This document shows, piece by piece, positions 1 through 9,829 of a stretch of 64,000 bases of DNA. The first letter of the stretch is position 1. Each line of letters begins with the position of its first letter. This DNA comes from Hydrogenophaga crocea (lineage in GTDB: Bacteria; Pseudomonadota; Gammaproteobacteria; Burkholderiales; Burkholderiaceae_C): assembly GCF_011388215.1 (NCBI RefSeq), contig NZ_CP049989.1, positions 2,046,001 to 2,110,000 on the forward strand. The letters are read 5' to 3'. Below the pieces are notes generated by a model that had not been told where the DNA came from, did not search any database, and worked only from the letters and a program-made list of their open reading frames with translations. A program made the position numbers and the translations under genes.

Positions 1-278
1 CGCGGGTTGAGCGTCTTGATGAGGTTGTTCTCGAGCAGCAGGGCCTCGGCCTCGCTGCGCACCACCGTGGTTTCGAGCCGCACGATGCGGCTCACCATGT
101 GGCCGATGCGCGTGCCGTCGTGGTTCTTCTGGAAGTAGCTCGACACGCGCTTCTTGAGGTTGCGCGCCTTGCCCACGTAGAGCAGCTGGCCCTGCGCATC
201 GAAGTAGCGGTAAACCCCGGGCAGCGCGGGCAGCGCGGCCACTTCATTCAGCAGTTGTTCGGAATGCGCCTCGGACAT
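1..278 (-). CDS. uvrC: UvrABC excinuclease subunit C, N-terminal part
   Basis: UvrC makes the dual incisions in nucleotide excision repair together with UvrB. Only the first 92 codons are inside the window; the gene runs off the left edge. The N-terminus shows the GIY-YIG nuclease fold: the stretch [12 protein letters not shown] followed by [18 protein letters not shown], with the Tyr and Arg residues typical of the 3'-incision site, then [13 protein letters not shown], all as in bacterial UvrC. The ATG at 276-278 is the natural start because the family begins a few residues before this motif. It is divergent from earP, with only about 50 bp between the start codons. Identification rests on family knowledge of the N-terminal motif; the UvrB-binding, RNase H-like and HhH parts are not visible here. 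Confidence 0.9.
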   Translation of the reverse strand, partial: MSEAHSEQLLNEVAALPALPGVYRYFDAQGQLLYVGKARNLKKRVSSYFQKNHDGTRIGHMVSRIVRLETTVVRSEAEALLLENNLIKTLNP

Positions 279-328
279 GGCGCGTATTGTGGCCTCGGCC
301 CGGCGCGCGGCTGGTGCAAGATCGCGCC

Positions 329-1366
329 ATGCCGAGCACCGCCCCCTGGGACCTCTTCTGCCGCGTCATCGACAACTACGGCGACGCCGGCGTGTGCTGG
401 CGCCTGGCCGCGCAGCTCGCGTCGCGCGGCACGCCCGTGAGGCTGTGGATCGACGACCCCGCGCCGCTGGCCTGGATGGCGCCGCAGGGCGCGCCCGGCG
501 TGACCGTGCTGCCCTGGCGCGAGCCCTTCGATGCGCAGGGCCACACGCCCGGCGCGGTGTGGATCGAGGCCTTCGGCTGCGAACTGCCCGAGGCCTTCGT
601 GGCCGCGCGCCAGGCGGACCCGGTGTGGCTCAACCTCGAGTACCTCAGCGCCGAGGGCTTCGTCGAACGCCAGCACGGCCTGCCTTCGCCCGTGATGAGC
701 GGGCCGGGCCGCGGCCTCACCAAGTGGTTCTATTACCCCGGCTTCACCGCGCGCACCGGCGGCCTGCTGCGCGAGGACGACCTGGCCGCGCGCCAGGCCG
801 CCTTCGACCCCGCGGCCTGGCGCGCCGCGCAGGGCCTGCCCGCGGCGCCCGGTGCGCGCTGGATCACCCTGTTCTGCTACGAGCCGGCGGCCCTGCCCGG
901 CCTGATGGCCAGTGCCGACGCCCACTGGCTGGTAACCGCGGGCCGCGCCACCGCCGCGAGCGCCGGCCTGCCGCTGGCGCCGGGCGCGCAGCGCCACGCC
1001 CTGCCCCACCTCGATCAGCGCGGCTTCGACGAACTGCTGTGGGCCAGCGACCTGAACTTCGTGCGCGGCGAGGATTCGCTGGTGCGCGCGCTCTGGGCCG
1101 GCAAGCCCTTCGTGTGGCAGATCTACCCGCAGCACGACGACGCCCACCACGCCAAGCTCGAGGCGTTCCTCGACTGGCTCGACGCCCCGGCCGACCTGCG
1201 CGAATGGCACCGCCGCTGGAACGGCATGGACGCCCGGCCCGCGGCCTGGCCCGGCTGGCGCGCCGTGGAGGCCTGGGGCGAAGCGGTGCGCGCGGCGCGC
1301 GAGCGTCTGTGGGCCCGCGACGACCTGGCCACCCAGCTCGCCGGCTTCGTGGCCACAAAGGGCTAA
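329..1366 (+). CDS. earP: EF-P arginine rhamnosyltransferase EarP
   Basis: EarP transfers rhamnose from dTDP-rhamnose to Arg32 of elongation factor P in the cytoplasm, activating it to rescue ribosomes stalled at polyproline. The 345-residue product has the hallmark N-terminus [18 protein letters not shown]; Asp15 and Asp19 match the catalytic/donor-site aspartates of known EarP proteins. Near the C-terminal half, [18 protein letters not shown] carries Glu248 in the nucleotide-sugar site, followed by YPQHDDAH. The upstream in-frame start at 287 would add 14 residues; ATG 329 is preferred because it puts the conserved N-terminus at the usual distance. It lies directly upstream of efp, the usual arrangement, and the presence of Arg32 in that EF-P supports the assignment. 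Confidence 0.95.
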   Translation: MPSTAPWDLFCRVIDNYGDAGVCWRLAAQLASRGTPVRLWIDDPAPLAWMAPQGAPGVTVLPWREPFDAQGHTPGAVWIEAFGCELPEAFVAARQADPVWLNLEYLSAEGFVERQHGLPSPVMSGPGRGLTKWFYYPGFTARTGGLLREDDLAARQAAFDPAAWRAAQGLPAAPGARWITLFCYEPAALPGLMASADAHWLVTAGRATAASAGLPLAPGAQRHALPHLDQRGFDELLWASDLNFVRGEDSLVRALWAGKPFVWQIYPQHDDAHHAKLEAFLDWLDAPADLREWHRRWNGMDARPAAWPGWRAVEAWGEAVRAARERLWARDDLATQLAGFVATKG

Positions 1367-1452
1367 AATCGCGGGCTTTGCGACAACCGGCCGGGCGCCA
1401 GACCCTGGCCCCCTCCGTGCCCGGCCCTCGGGCGCCCCAACCGGAACCCCCT

Positions 1453-2007
1453 ATGAAAATCGCCCAAGAAATCCGCGCCGGCAACGTGATCATGCACGGC
1501 AAGGACCCGATGATCGTCCTGCGCACCGAGTACGCCCGTGGCGGCCGTGGCGCGGCCACCGTGCGCATGAAGCTCAAGGGCCTGCTCGGCAACATCGGCA
1601 CCGAAGTCGTCTTCAAGGCCGACGACAAGATGGACCAGATCATCCTGGAACACAAGGAGTGCACCTACTCCTACTTCGCCGACCCCATGTACGTGTTCAT
1701 GGACGCCGACTTCAACCAGTACGAGGTGGAAGCCGAGAACATGGGCGACGCCCTGAACTACCTCGAAGACGGCATGGCCGTCGAGGTGGTGTTCTACGAA
1801 GGCAAGGCCATCTCGGTCGAGCTGCCCACCAGCCTGGTGCGCGAAATCACCTGGACCGAACCCGCCGTCAAGGGCGACACCTCGGGCAAGGTGCTCAAGC
1901 CCGCCAAGATCGCCACCGGCTTCGAAGTGGCCGTGCCGCTGTTCGTCGACCAGGGCGACCGCATCGAAATCGACACCCGCACCGGCGAATACCGCAAGCG
2001 CGTCTGA
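1453..2007 (+). CDS. efp: Translation elongation factor P
   Basis: EF-P binds between the ribosomal P and E sites and stimulates peptide bond formation at proline stretches. The 184-residue protein has the usual length and three-domain (KOW/EFP_N, OB, EFP C-terminal) plan. The modification loop reads [10 protein letters not shown], placing Arg at residue 32, the residue rhamnosylated by EarP; organisms with the EpmA lysylation system have Lys at the equivalent position. The C-terminus ends in the family signature [11 protein letters not shown]. It follows earP by 86 bp, probably in one operon. The longer in-frame reading upstream overlaps earP in another frame and is not credible; ATG 1453 begins with the canonical MKIAQEIR. 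Confidence 0.98.
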   Translation: MKIAQEIRAGNVIMHGKDPMIVLRTEYARGGRGAATVRMKLKGLLGNIGTEVVFKADDKMDQIILEHKECTYSYFADPMYVFMDADFNQYEVEAENMGDALNYLEDGMAVEVVFYEGKAISVELPTSLVREITWTEPAVKGDTSGKVLKPAKIATGFEVAVPLFVDQGDRIEIDTRTGEYRKRV

Positions 2008-2071
2008 CCGCAGGCATCCGTCGAAAGACACGAAGGGCTCCGCAGGGAGCCCTTCTGCATTGCACCCGCCC

Positions 2072-2950
2072 ATGGACCTCATTGCCCGCATCGCCGAGAT
2101 CATCGTTCCGGTGTTCCTGATCGTGGCCATCGGCTACGGCTACGCCCGGCGCAAGCCCACCGACCTGGTGGTGTTCAACCGCATCGCGCTCGACGTGCTG
2201 GCGCCGCTGCTGGTCTACACCGCCCTGGCCTCGCGCGATTTCGATCTCGATGGCCAGGCGCCGCTGCTGGTGGCGGGCACGGTGCTGATCCTGGGTTGCG
2301 GCCTGCTGGCCTGGCCGCTGTCGCGCGCCACGGGCGCGCAAGCGCGCACGCTGGTGCCGGTGGTGATGTTCAACAACTGCGGCAACATGGGCCTGCCGCT
2401 GGCCTTGCTGGCCTTCGGGCCGGCGCACTTCGGCGCGGCCGTGGCCCTGTTCTCGGTGAGCAACCTGCTGCACTTCTCGATCGGTGCGCGCATCACCAGC
2501 CGCGCCGCGCGCACGCGCGACCTGCTCACCAGCCCGCTCATGATCGCCACCGTGCTGGGCTTCTTCAGCGCCTTCACCGAGCTGCGCCCGCCCGCGCTCA
2601 TCGCCTCGGGCATGAAGCTGCTGGGCGAAGCCTCGCTGCCCCTGCTGCTGTTCGCCCTGGGCGTGCGGCTCACCGGCCTCACGCGGCAGGGGCTCGCGCT
2701 GGGCCTGCTGGGCGCGGTCGCCCGGCCGCTCATCGGCCTGGGCCTCGCGATCCCGCTCGCCTGGGCGCTGCAGCTCGAGGGGGCGGCACGCGGCCAGTTG
2801 CTGCTGTTCAGCGCGCTGCCCCCCGCCGTCATCCAGTACATGCTGGCCGACCGCTACCAGCAGGAGCCCGAGAAAGTCGCGGCCTCGATCCTGGTCGGCA
2901 ACGCGCTCGCGGTGGTGTTCGTGCCGCTCGCGCTGGCCCTCGCCTTGTGA
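2072..2950 (+). CDS. AEC-family (auxin efflux carrier-like) permease
   Basis: This is an inner-membrane transporter of the auxin efflux carrier family (COG0679), whose bacterial members carry small organic acids such as malate or malonate; the substrate cannot be read from sequence. The 292-residue product has about ten hydrophobic segments arranged as two five-helix halves, starting with IVPVFLIVAIGYGYARR and including the conserved central stretch VMFNNCGNMGLPLALLAF, where the NNCGNMGLP motif is diagnostic. ATG 2072 is chosen; an in-frame TTG four codons earlier at 2060 has a GGGAG about 11 nt upstream and is an alternative. It sits 64 bp downstream of efp and just upstream of a LOG gene; no functional link is evident. 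Confidence 0.85.
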   Translation: MDLIARIAEIIVPVFLIVAIGYGYARRKPTDLVVFNRIALDVLAPLLVYTALASRDFDLDGQAPLLVAGTVLILGCGLLAWPLSRATGAQARTLVPVVMFNNCGNMGLPLALLAFGPAHFGAAVALFSVSNLLHFSIGARITSRAARTRDLLTSPLMIATVLGFFSAFTELRPPALIASGMKLLGEASLPLLLFALGVRLTGLTRQGLALGLLGAVARPLIGLGLAIPLAWALQLEGAARGQLLLFSALPPAVIQYMLADRYQQEPEKVAASILVGNALAVVFVPLALALAL

Positions 2951-2997
2951 ACCCCGCTCACGCGGGAAGATCCCCCACACCCAACGGAGTCGTCATC

Positions 2998-3867
<870 letters not shown>

Positions 3868-3882
3868 GCGACCCGATCCGGC

Positions 3883-3952
3883 GCCGGGCCGCCCCAAGCC
3901 GGATCAGCCCCCTCGGGGGGCAGCGACCCGCGCAGCGGCGGAGCGTGGGGGC
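3883..3952. repeat. REP-like palindromic intergenic element
   Basis: The 87-bp gap between two convergent genes is almost filled by a GC-rich element with two hairpins: GCCCCC/GGGGGC (3907-3921, 3-nt loop) and CCGC-GCA-GCGG (3928-3938). It resembles palindromic spacers scattered between genes in Comamonadaceae genomes, recognised here from memory of such sequences rather than by a search. It could also act as a transcription barrier for both flanking genes, but no T-tract follows. Only one copy was noticed in this window. Confidence 0.5.
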
Positions 3953-3954
3953 AC

Positions 3955-5346
3955 TTACTCTTTCCAGCCACCGCCCAGCGCGGCGTAAAGCGCCACGCGG
4001 TTCTGCTGCAGCGCCAGCCGCACCTGCGCCTCGGCCTGCTGCGCCGCGAACAGCGAGCGCTGCGCGTCGAGCACGTCGAGGAAGCTGGCCACGCCATTGC
4101 GGTAGCGCAGATCGGCCAGGCGCAGGCGCTCGGTCTCGGCCACCACCTGGTCGCGCAGGGCCTGGCGCTGCTCGGCCAGCGTGGCGCGGCCCGCGAGCGC
4201 ATCGGCCACTTCGCGGAATGCGGTCTGGATCGCCTTTTCGTACTGCGCCACCGCGATGTCGCGCTCGGCCTGCGCCGACTGCAGGCCCGCGCGGTTGCGG
4301 CCGGCGTCAAAGATCGGCAGCAGCGCCTGCGGCGCCAGCGTGAAGCCCCAGGAGCCGTCCTTGAACAGGCCCGAGAGCTGGTTGCTCGCCGTGCCCACGC
4401 TCGCGGTGAGCGAGATGCGCGGGAAGAAAGCGGCGCGCGCCGCGCCGATGTTGGCGTTGGCCGCGATCAGCGCCTGTTCGGCCTGGCGGATGTCGGCGCG
4501 CCGCGTGAGCAGGTCCGAGGGCAGGCCCGCGGGCGCGTCGGCCAGCACCGCGCTGTCGGCGTCCACCACCTGCAGCAGCTCGGCCGGCACGGGCTCGCCC
4601 ACCAGCAGGTTCAGCGCGTTCGCATCGAGCGCGCGGGCGCGCTGCTGCTGCGCGTAGGCCGCGCGCGCGGTGGCCGCGAGCGATTCGGCCTGGCGCAGAT
4701 CGAGCGCCGAGGTGGCGCCGTTGTCGAAGCGCAGCCGGGTCAGGCGCAGCGAGTCCTCGCGCGTGGCCAGCGTGTCGCGCGTGATGGACAGCAGCGACTC
4801 GTTGGCCTGCAGGCTCAGCCAGCTGCTGGCCACGGCCGAGATCAGGCTGGTCTGCGCGGCATTGCGCGCCTGCTCGCTCGCCAGGTACTGCGCCAGCGCG
4901 GCTTCCTTGAGCGCACCGAGGCGGCCGAAGAAATCGATCTCCCAGGCGCTGGTGGCCAGGCCCACGCTGTAGGTGCTCTGGATGCCGCCGTTGCCGTTGG
5001 GCTGGCGGTTGCCCGTGGCCGCGGCGTTGATGGTCGGGTACTGGTTGGCGCGCGCGATCTGGTACTGCGCGCGCACGCGCTCGATGTTGAGCGTGGCCAC
5101 GCGCAGGTCGCGGTTGTTGGCCAGCGCGCGCTCGATCAGCGTGCGCAGCTGGGGGTTCTGCACGAAGTCGCGCCACGCGGTGTCGGCCGCGCTGCGCGCG
5201 CCCGGCGACTCGGGCGTCTGCGCCGAGGCCGGGAAGGCCGAAGGCACCGGCGCCGCGGGGCGTTCGTAGGTGGGGATCATCGAGCAGCCGGCCAGCACCA
5301 GGGCCGCCACCAGCGGGCTCAGGCGGACGGTGAAATCACGATTCAT
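3955..5346 (-). CDS. Outer-membrane efflux lipoprotein (OprM/NodT family)
   Basis: This is the outer-membrane channel of the tripartite RND pump encoded just upstream. The 463-residue protein starts with a lipoprotein signal (LVAALVLAGC, lipid-modified Cys21) followed by SMIPTYERPAAPVP, the typical OprM/NodT start. Two OEP repeats follow (about residues 60-250 and 270-460), rich in long Ala/Arg/Glu helices and including WEIDFFGRLGALKEAA, typical of this family, and SLTASVGTASNQLSGLF. The ATG at 5346 overlaps the end of the pump gene by 11 nt, indicating translational coupling; the track extension upstream lies inside the pump gene and is rejected. Substrates cannot be inferred. Confidence 0.93.
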   Translation of the reverse strand: MNRDFTVRLSPLVAALVLAGCSMIPTYERPAAPVPSAFPASAQTPESPGARSAADTAWRDFVQNPQLRTLIERALANNRDLRVATLNIERVRAQYQIARANQYPTINAAATGNRQPNGNGGIQSTYSVGLATSAWEIDFFGRLGALKEAALAQYLASEQARNAAQTSLISAVASSWLSLQANESLLSITRDTLATREDSLRLTRLRFDNGATSALDLRQAESLAATARAAYAQQQRARALDANALNLLVGEPVPAELLQVVDADSAVLADAPAGLPSDLLTRRADIRQAEQALIAANANIGAARAAFFPRISLTASVGTASNQLSGLFKDGSWGFTLAPQALLPIFDAGRNRAGLQSAQAERDIAVAQYEKAIQTAFREVADALAGRATLAEQRQALRDQVVAETERLRLADLRYRNGVASFLDVLDAQRSLFAAQQAEAQVRLALQQNRVALYAALGGGWKE

Positions 5347-8300
5347 CGCTGTAGGCTCCATGCGCACGGGCGCTTTCGAGGTCGCGCTGGTGCTGGCGTT
5401 CGCTGCCTTTGAACAGGCGCCGCACCACGGCAAAGAACAGGGGCACGAAGATCACCGCGAGGATGGTGCCGGTGATCATGCCGCCGATCACGCCGGTGCC
5501 GATCGCGCGCTGGCTCGCCGAGCCCGCGCCCGAGGCGATGGCCAGCGGCACCACGCCCAGCGTAAAGGCCATCGAGGTCATGATGATGGGACGGAAGCGC
5601 AGCTTGGCCGCCGCGAGCGCGGCCTCGATCGCGCTCTTGCCCTGGGCCTGCACGTCCTTGGCGAACTCGATGATCAGGATGGCGTTCTTGGCCGACAGGC
5701 CGATGATCGTGATCAGGCCCACCTGGAAGTACACGTCGTTCTGGTAGCCGCGCAGCAACGTGGCCAGCAGCACGCCCACCACGCCCAGCGGCACCACCAG
5801 GATCACCGACAGCGGGATGGTCCAGCTCTCGTACAGCGCGGCCAGGCACAGGAACACCGCGAGGATGGCGAAGCCATAGAGCACGATGGCCTGCGAGCCC
5901 GCGAGCTTTTCCTCGCGCGAGGTGCCGGTCCATTCGAAGCCGATGCCCTGCGGCAGTTGCGCCGCAATGCGCTCCATCTCGGCCATGGCGGCGCCCGTGC
6001 TCTGGCCCGGGGCCGCGCTGCCGCTGATGCGCATGGTGGGGTAGCCGTTGTAGCGCACGGTCTGCATCGGGCCCGTGACCCACTTGGTCGACGCGAACGC
6101 CGACAGCGGCACGGCCTGGCCCTGGCTGTTCACCACGTTGAGGCGCAGCAGGTCGGCCGGTTGCATGCGCGCCGCGGCATCGGCCTGCACCACCACGCGC
6201 TGCAGGCGGCCCGCGTTGGGGAAGTCGTTCACGTAGGTCGAGCCGAGCGCGGTGCCGATGGCGCTGCTGATGGCCTCGAAGCCCACGCCCAGCGCCTGCG
6301 CGCGGTCGCGGTCGATCTCGAGCTGCAGCTGCGGCGCGTCTTCGAGGCCGTCGGGGCGCACCTGGGTGAGCACCGGGCTCTGCGACGCGGCCTGCAGCAG
6401 CTGGCCACGCGCCTTGAGCAGCGCCTCGCGGCCCAGGCCCGCACGGTCCTGCAGGCGGAAGCTGAAGCCCGAAGACGCACCGAGTTCGGGAATGGGCGGC
6501 GGGCTCAGCGGGAAGATGAAGGCGTCGCGAATGCCCATGAGCGCACCGAAGGTGCGGCCCGCGATGGCCTCGGCCGAGCTGCCGGGCGCGTGGCGCTCGG
6601 CCCAGTCCTTGAGCGTGACGAAGGCGAGCGCGGCGTTCTGGCCCTGGCCCGAGAAGCTGAAGCCCAGCACGCTCACCATGCTTTGCACCTCGGGCTGCTT
6701 GAGCACGAAGTCTTCCACCTGCTGCATCACGGCCAGGGTGCGCTCCTGCGTCGCGCCCGGGGGCAGCTGCACGTTCACGAGCATGGTGCCCTGGTCTTCG
6801 TTGGGCAGGAACGAGGTGGGCAGGCTGCGGTACACCCAGGCCGCCGCGGCGCCGATCGCCAGGTAGACGATGAGCATGCGGCCGGCGCGCGGCAGCAGCT
6901 TGCCCACCAGGCTGGTGTAGCCGTTGGTGGTGCGCGCGAAGCCGCGGTTGAACCAGCCGAAGAAGCCCTTCTTCTCGACGTGGTGGCCCTTGGGAATGGG
7001 CTTGAGCAGCGTGGCGCACAGCGCGGGCGTGAGCGACAGCGCCATGAAGGCCGAGAACGCGATGGACACGCCCATGACGGCCGCGAACTGGCGGTAGATG
7101 TTGCCCACCGAGCCGCTGAAGAAGGCCAGCGGCACGAACACCGAGATCAGCACCACGGTCACGCCGATGATGGCGCCCGAGATCTGGCCCATGGCCTTGC
7201 GCGTGGCCTGCAGCGGCGGCAGGCCCTCTTCGCTCATGATGCGTTCCACGTTCTCCACCACCACGATGGCGTCGTCCACCACGATGCCGATCACCAGCAC
7301 CATGCCGAACATGGTGAGCACGTTGATCGAGAAGCCCATGGCCAGCAGCGTGGCGAAGGTGCCCAGCAGTGCCACCGGCACCACGATGGTGGGAATGACC
7401 GTGTAGCGGAAGTTCTGCAGGAACAGGAACATCACCAGGAACACCAGCGCCACGGCCTCGAGCAGGGTCTGAGCGACCTGCTGGATGGAGATCTTCACGA
7501 AGCGCGAGCTGTCGTAGGGAATGGCCCAGCTCATGCCCTCGGGGAAGAAGCGCTCGAGTTCGTTGAGCTTGGCGCGCACCGCGTTGGCCGTGGCCAGCGC
7601 ATTGCCGCTGGCCGAGAGCTGCACGCCGATGCCGGTGGAGGGCTTGCCATTCAGGCGCGCCGAGGTGGCGTAGGCCTGGGCACCGAGCTCGATGCGCGCC
7701 ACGTCTTTGAGGCGCACGGTGGCGCCGTTGGGGTTGGAGCGCAGCACGATATTGCCGAAGGCCTCGACCGAGCTGAGCTGGCCGCTCACCACCACCGTGG
7801 CCGAGATGCCCTGCCCCGCGAGGTTGGGCAGCGCGCCGATTTCACCGGCCGAGACCTGTGCGTTCTGCGCGCGGATCGCGGCGGTCACGTCCGCCGCGCT
7901 CATGTTGTAGCCGAGCAGCTTGGCCGGGTCGATCCAGATGCGCATGGCGCGCTCGGTGCCGAACAGCTGCGCCTGGCCCACGCCGGGCACGCGCTGCAGT
8001 TCGGGCAGCACACTGCGCGTGGCGTAGTCGCCCAGCGCCACCGGGTCCCACTTGGGGTCGTCGCTGGTGAGGATGGTGAAGAGCAGGAAGTTGTTGCGCG
8101 CCTGGTCCACGCGCACGCCCTGCTGGGTCACCGCAGCGGGCAGGCGCGGCGAGGCGCGCGAGAGGCGGTTCTGCACGTCCACCTGCGCGAGCGCGGGGTT
8201 GGTGCCGGGCTGGAAGCTCAGCGTGATCGAGCCGGTGCCGTTGGCCTGGGCCACCGACTCCATGTAGATCAGGCCGGGCGAGCCGTTCATTTCCTGCTCG

Positions 8301-8494
8301 ATGATGGACAGCACCGAGTCCTCGAGCGTCTGGGCCGACGCGCCGGGGTAGGTGGCGTTGATCGAGATGGATGGCGGCGCCACCGGCGGGTACTGCGCGA
8401 TGGGCAACTGCGTGATCGAGACCGCGCCCATCACCGTGATGAACAGCGCGATCACCCACGCGAAGATGGGTCGGTCGATGAAGAACTTGGCCAT
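5336..8494 (-). CDS. RND multidrug efflux pump, HAE1 family (AcrB/MexB type)
   Basis: The inner-membrane proton/drug antiporter of the operon, 1052 residues, is the normal length for AcrB/MexB. It begins MAKFFIDRPIFAWVIAL and contains the HAE1-specific QYPPVAPPSI segment. The proton-relay aspartates occur as DD in GIVVDDAIVVVENVERIM (TM4), and the partner lysine is in LIIEFAKDV (TM10). Two large periplasmic porter/docking regions separate TM1-TM2 and TM7-TM8. The gene lies 17 bp downstream of the adaptor gene and overlaps the outer-membrane gene. HAE1 pumps expel hydrophobic drugs, dyes, bile salts or solvents; specificity here is unknown. The 1222-residue reading on the opposite strand is a GC-driven shadow. 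Confidence 0.96.
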   Translation of the reverse strand: MAKFFIDRPIFAWVIALFITVMGAVSITQLPIAQYPPVAPPSISINATYPGASAQTLEDSVLSIIEQEMNGSPGLIYMESVAQANGTGSITLSFQPGTNPALAQVDVQNRLSRASPRLPAAVTQQGVRVDQARNNFLLFTILTSDDPKWDPVALGDYATRSVLPELQRVPGVGQAQLFGTERAMRIWIDPAKLLGYNMSAADVTAAIRAQNAQVSAGEIGALPNLAGQGISATVVVSGQLSSVEAFGNIVLRSNPNGATVRLKDVARIELGAQAYATSARLNGKPSTGIGVQLSASGNALATANAVRAKLNELERFFPEGMSWAIPYDSSRFVKISIQQVAQTLLEAVALVFLVMFLFLQNFRYTVIPTIVVPVALLGTFATLLAMGFSINVLTMFGMVLVIGIVVDDAIVVVENVERIMSEEGLPPLQATRKAMGQISGAIIGVTVVLISVFVPLAFFSGSVGNIYRQFAAVMGVSIAFSAFMALSLTPALCATLLKPIPKGHHVEKKGFFGWFNRGFARTTNGYTSLVGKLLPRAGRMLIVYLAIGAAAAWVYRSLPTSFLPNEDQGTMLVNVQLPPGATQERTLAVMQQVEDFVLKQPEVQSMVSVLGFSFSGQGQNAALAFVTLKDWAERHAPGSSAEAIAGRTFGALMGIRDAFIFPLSPPPIPELGASSGFSFRLQDRAGLGREALLKARGQLLQAASQSPVLTQVRPDGLEDAPQLQLEIDRDRAQALGVGFEAISSAIGTALGSTYVNDFPNAGRLQRVVVQADAAARMQPADLLRLNVVNSQGQAVPLSAFASTKWVTGPMQTVRYNGYPTMRISGSAAPGQSTGAAMAEMERIAAQLPQGIGFEWTGTSREEKLAGSQAIVLYGFAILAVFLCLAALYESWTIPLSVILVVPLGVVGVLLATLLRGYQNDVYFQVGLITIIGLSAKNAILIIEFAKDVQAQGKSAIEAALAAAKLRFRPIIMTSMAFTLGVVPLAIASGAGSASQRAIGTGVIGGMITGTILAVIFVPLFFAVVRRLFKGSERQHQRDLESARAHGAYSDES

Positions 8495-8511
8495 GGGTCA
8501 ACCGTCCTGGT

Positions 8512-9720
8512 TCAGCTCGTCTTCTGCGCCGGCTGCGCGGCCGCGGGCGCGGCGCCGGGGCGCTGCCAGGGCACGGGCTTCACGGGCGCGCCGGGCCGCA
8601 TCTTCTGGAAGCCGTCGACCACCACCTGCTCGCCGGCCTTGAGGCCGTCGAGCACCACCCACTGCGCGTTCTGCTCGCCACCGAGCTTCACGTTGCGCGG
8701 CGCCACCTTGCCTTCGGCGTCGACCACCATCACCGTGTCGCCCTGCGCGGTGCGCGTCACGGCCTGCTGCGGCAGCAGCACGGCATTGCTCGCGGTGGCC
8801 TGCTCCAGCCGCACGCGCACGTACAGGCCGGGCAGCAGCTGGCCGTCGGGATTGGGGATTTCGGCGCGCAGCGCGACCTGGCCGGTGGTGCTGTCGACGG
8901 TGAGATCGGAGAACAGCAGCTTGCCCTCGCGGCCATAGGTGCTGCCGTCTTCGAGTACCACGCGCACCTTGGCGCTGTCGCGGCTGGCGCCCTTGAGCTG
9001 GCCGGCCTCGAAGGCGCGCCGCAGCCGGTAGACCTCGCCCACCGACTGCGTGAAGTTCACGTACATGGGGTTGATCTGCTGGATCACCGCGAGCTGCGTG
9101 GCCTCGCCCTGCCCCACGAGCGCGCCCTCGGTCACGAGCGCGCGGCCGATGCGGCCCGCGATCGGCGCGGTCACGTCGGCGTAGCCCAGATTGATCTGCG
9201 CGGTGCGCACCGCGGCGCGGCCCGCGGCCACGTCGGCCTCGGCCTGCTTCTGCGCGGCCAGCGCATTGGCGTATTCCTGCTGGCTGATGGCGTTCTCTTT
9301 CACCAGCGGCGCGTAACGCTCGGCCAGGGCCTTGGCCTGGCCCAGGTTGGCCTCGGCGCGCGCGAGCGTGGCCTGCGCGCTCTGCAGCGTGGCCTGGTAG
9401 GGCGCGGGGTCGATGCGGAACAGGCGCTGGCCGGCTTTCACATCGCTGCCTTCGCGGAACAGCCGCTCCTGCAGGATGCCCGCGGCGCGGGCGCGCACCT
9501 GCGCCACGCGCGAGGCCTCGAGCCGGCCGGGCAGTTCGTTGACCAGACCGATGTCGCCGGGCTGCACGGTGACCACACCCACCTCGGGCGGCGGCATGCC
9601 ACCCCCGGGTGCCTGGGCGGGGGCCTGCGATTTGCCGCAGGCGGCCAGGGCGGCCACGATGGCCAGGGCAACAAGGGTGCGGGCCGCGCGCGGGCGCGGC
9701 AGTGACGTCGACGATGGCAT
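8512..9720 (-). CDS. RND efflux periplasmic adaptor subunit (AcrA/MexA family)
   Basis: This membrane fusion lipoprotein bridges pump and outer-membrane channel. It has 402 residues, with lipobox ALAAC (Cys28) after a hydrophobic leader. The biotinyl-lipoyl half-domain begins near RVAQVRARAAGILQERLF, a helical hairpin follows (ATLARAEANLGQAKAL and AAGRAAVRTAQINLGY), then the second lipoyl half with DVTAPIAGRIGRALV, the beta-barrel, and the membrane-proximal domain ending in a Pro/Ala-rich tail. ATG 9720 was chosen because it directly precedes the signal peptide; the upstream extension runs through the operator. It is the first gene of the adaptor-pump-channel operon, divergent from a TetR gene. 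Confidence 0.94.
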   Translation of the reverse strand: MPSSTSLPRPRAARTLVALAIVAALAACGKSQAPAQAPGGGMPPPEVGVVTVQPGDIGLVNELPGRLEASRVAQVRARAAGILQERLFREGSDVKAGQRLFRIDPAPYQATLQSAQATLARAEANLGQAKALAERYAPLVKENAISQQEYANALAAQKQAEADVAAGRAAVRTAQINLGYADVTAPIAGRIGRALVTEGALVGQGEATQLAVIQQINPMYVNFTQSVGEVYRLRRAFEAGQLKGASRDSAKVRVVLEDGSTYGREGKLLFSDLTVDSTTGQVALRAEIPNPDGQLLPGLYVRVRLEQATASNAVLLPQQAVTRTAQGDTVMVVDAEGKVAPRNVKLGGEQNAQWVVLDGLKAGEQVVVDGFQKMRPGAPVKPVPWQRPGAAPAAAQPAQKTS

Positions 9721-9765
9721 GGGAGAGACCTCGGGGTTCGGGTGGCTTCGAACGAAGGCGACGAG

Positions 9766-9789
9766 TATACATACACGTATGTATGTATA
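9766..9789. promoter_or_regulatory. TetR/AcrR-type operator palindrome
   Basis: A perfect inverted repeat with 10-bp arms, TATACATACA and TGTATGTATA, is separated by CGTA. It lies between the divergent adaptor (start 9720) and TetR (start 9830) genes. It resembles the known AcrR operator (TACATACA...TGTATGTA arms), so the encoded TetR protein probably represses both the pump operon and itself here. It is strikingly AT-rich compared with the surrounding DNA. Confidence 0.8.
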
Positions 9790-9829
9790 GTTACGGCCCT
9801 GTAATCCCTCGCTCACGAAAAGCCCATTC

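Noticed and set aside
5270..8938. A 1222-residue open frame on the plus strand
   Set aside because: It is exactly antisense to the RND pump, with His/Arg-rich, non-globular translation; it is a by-product of GC-biased third positions.
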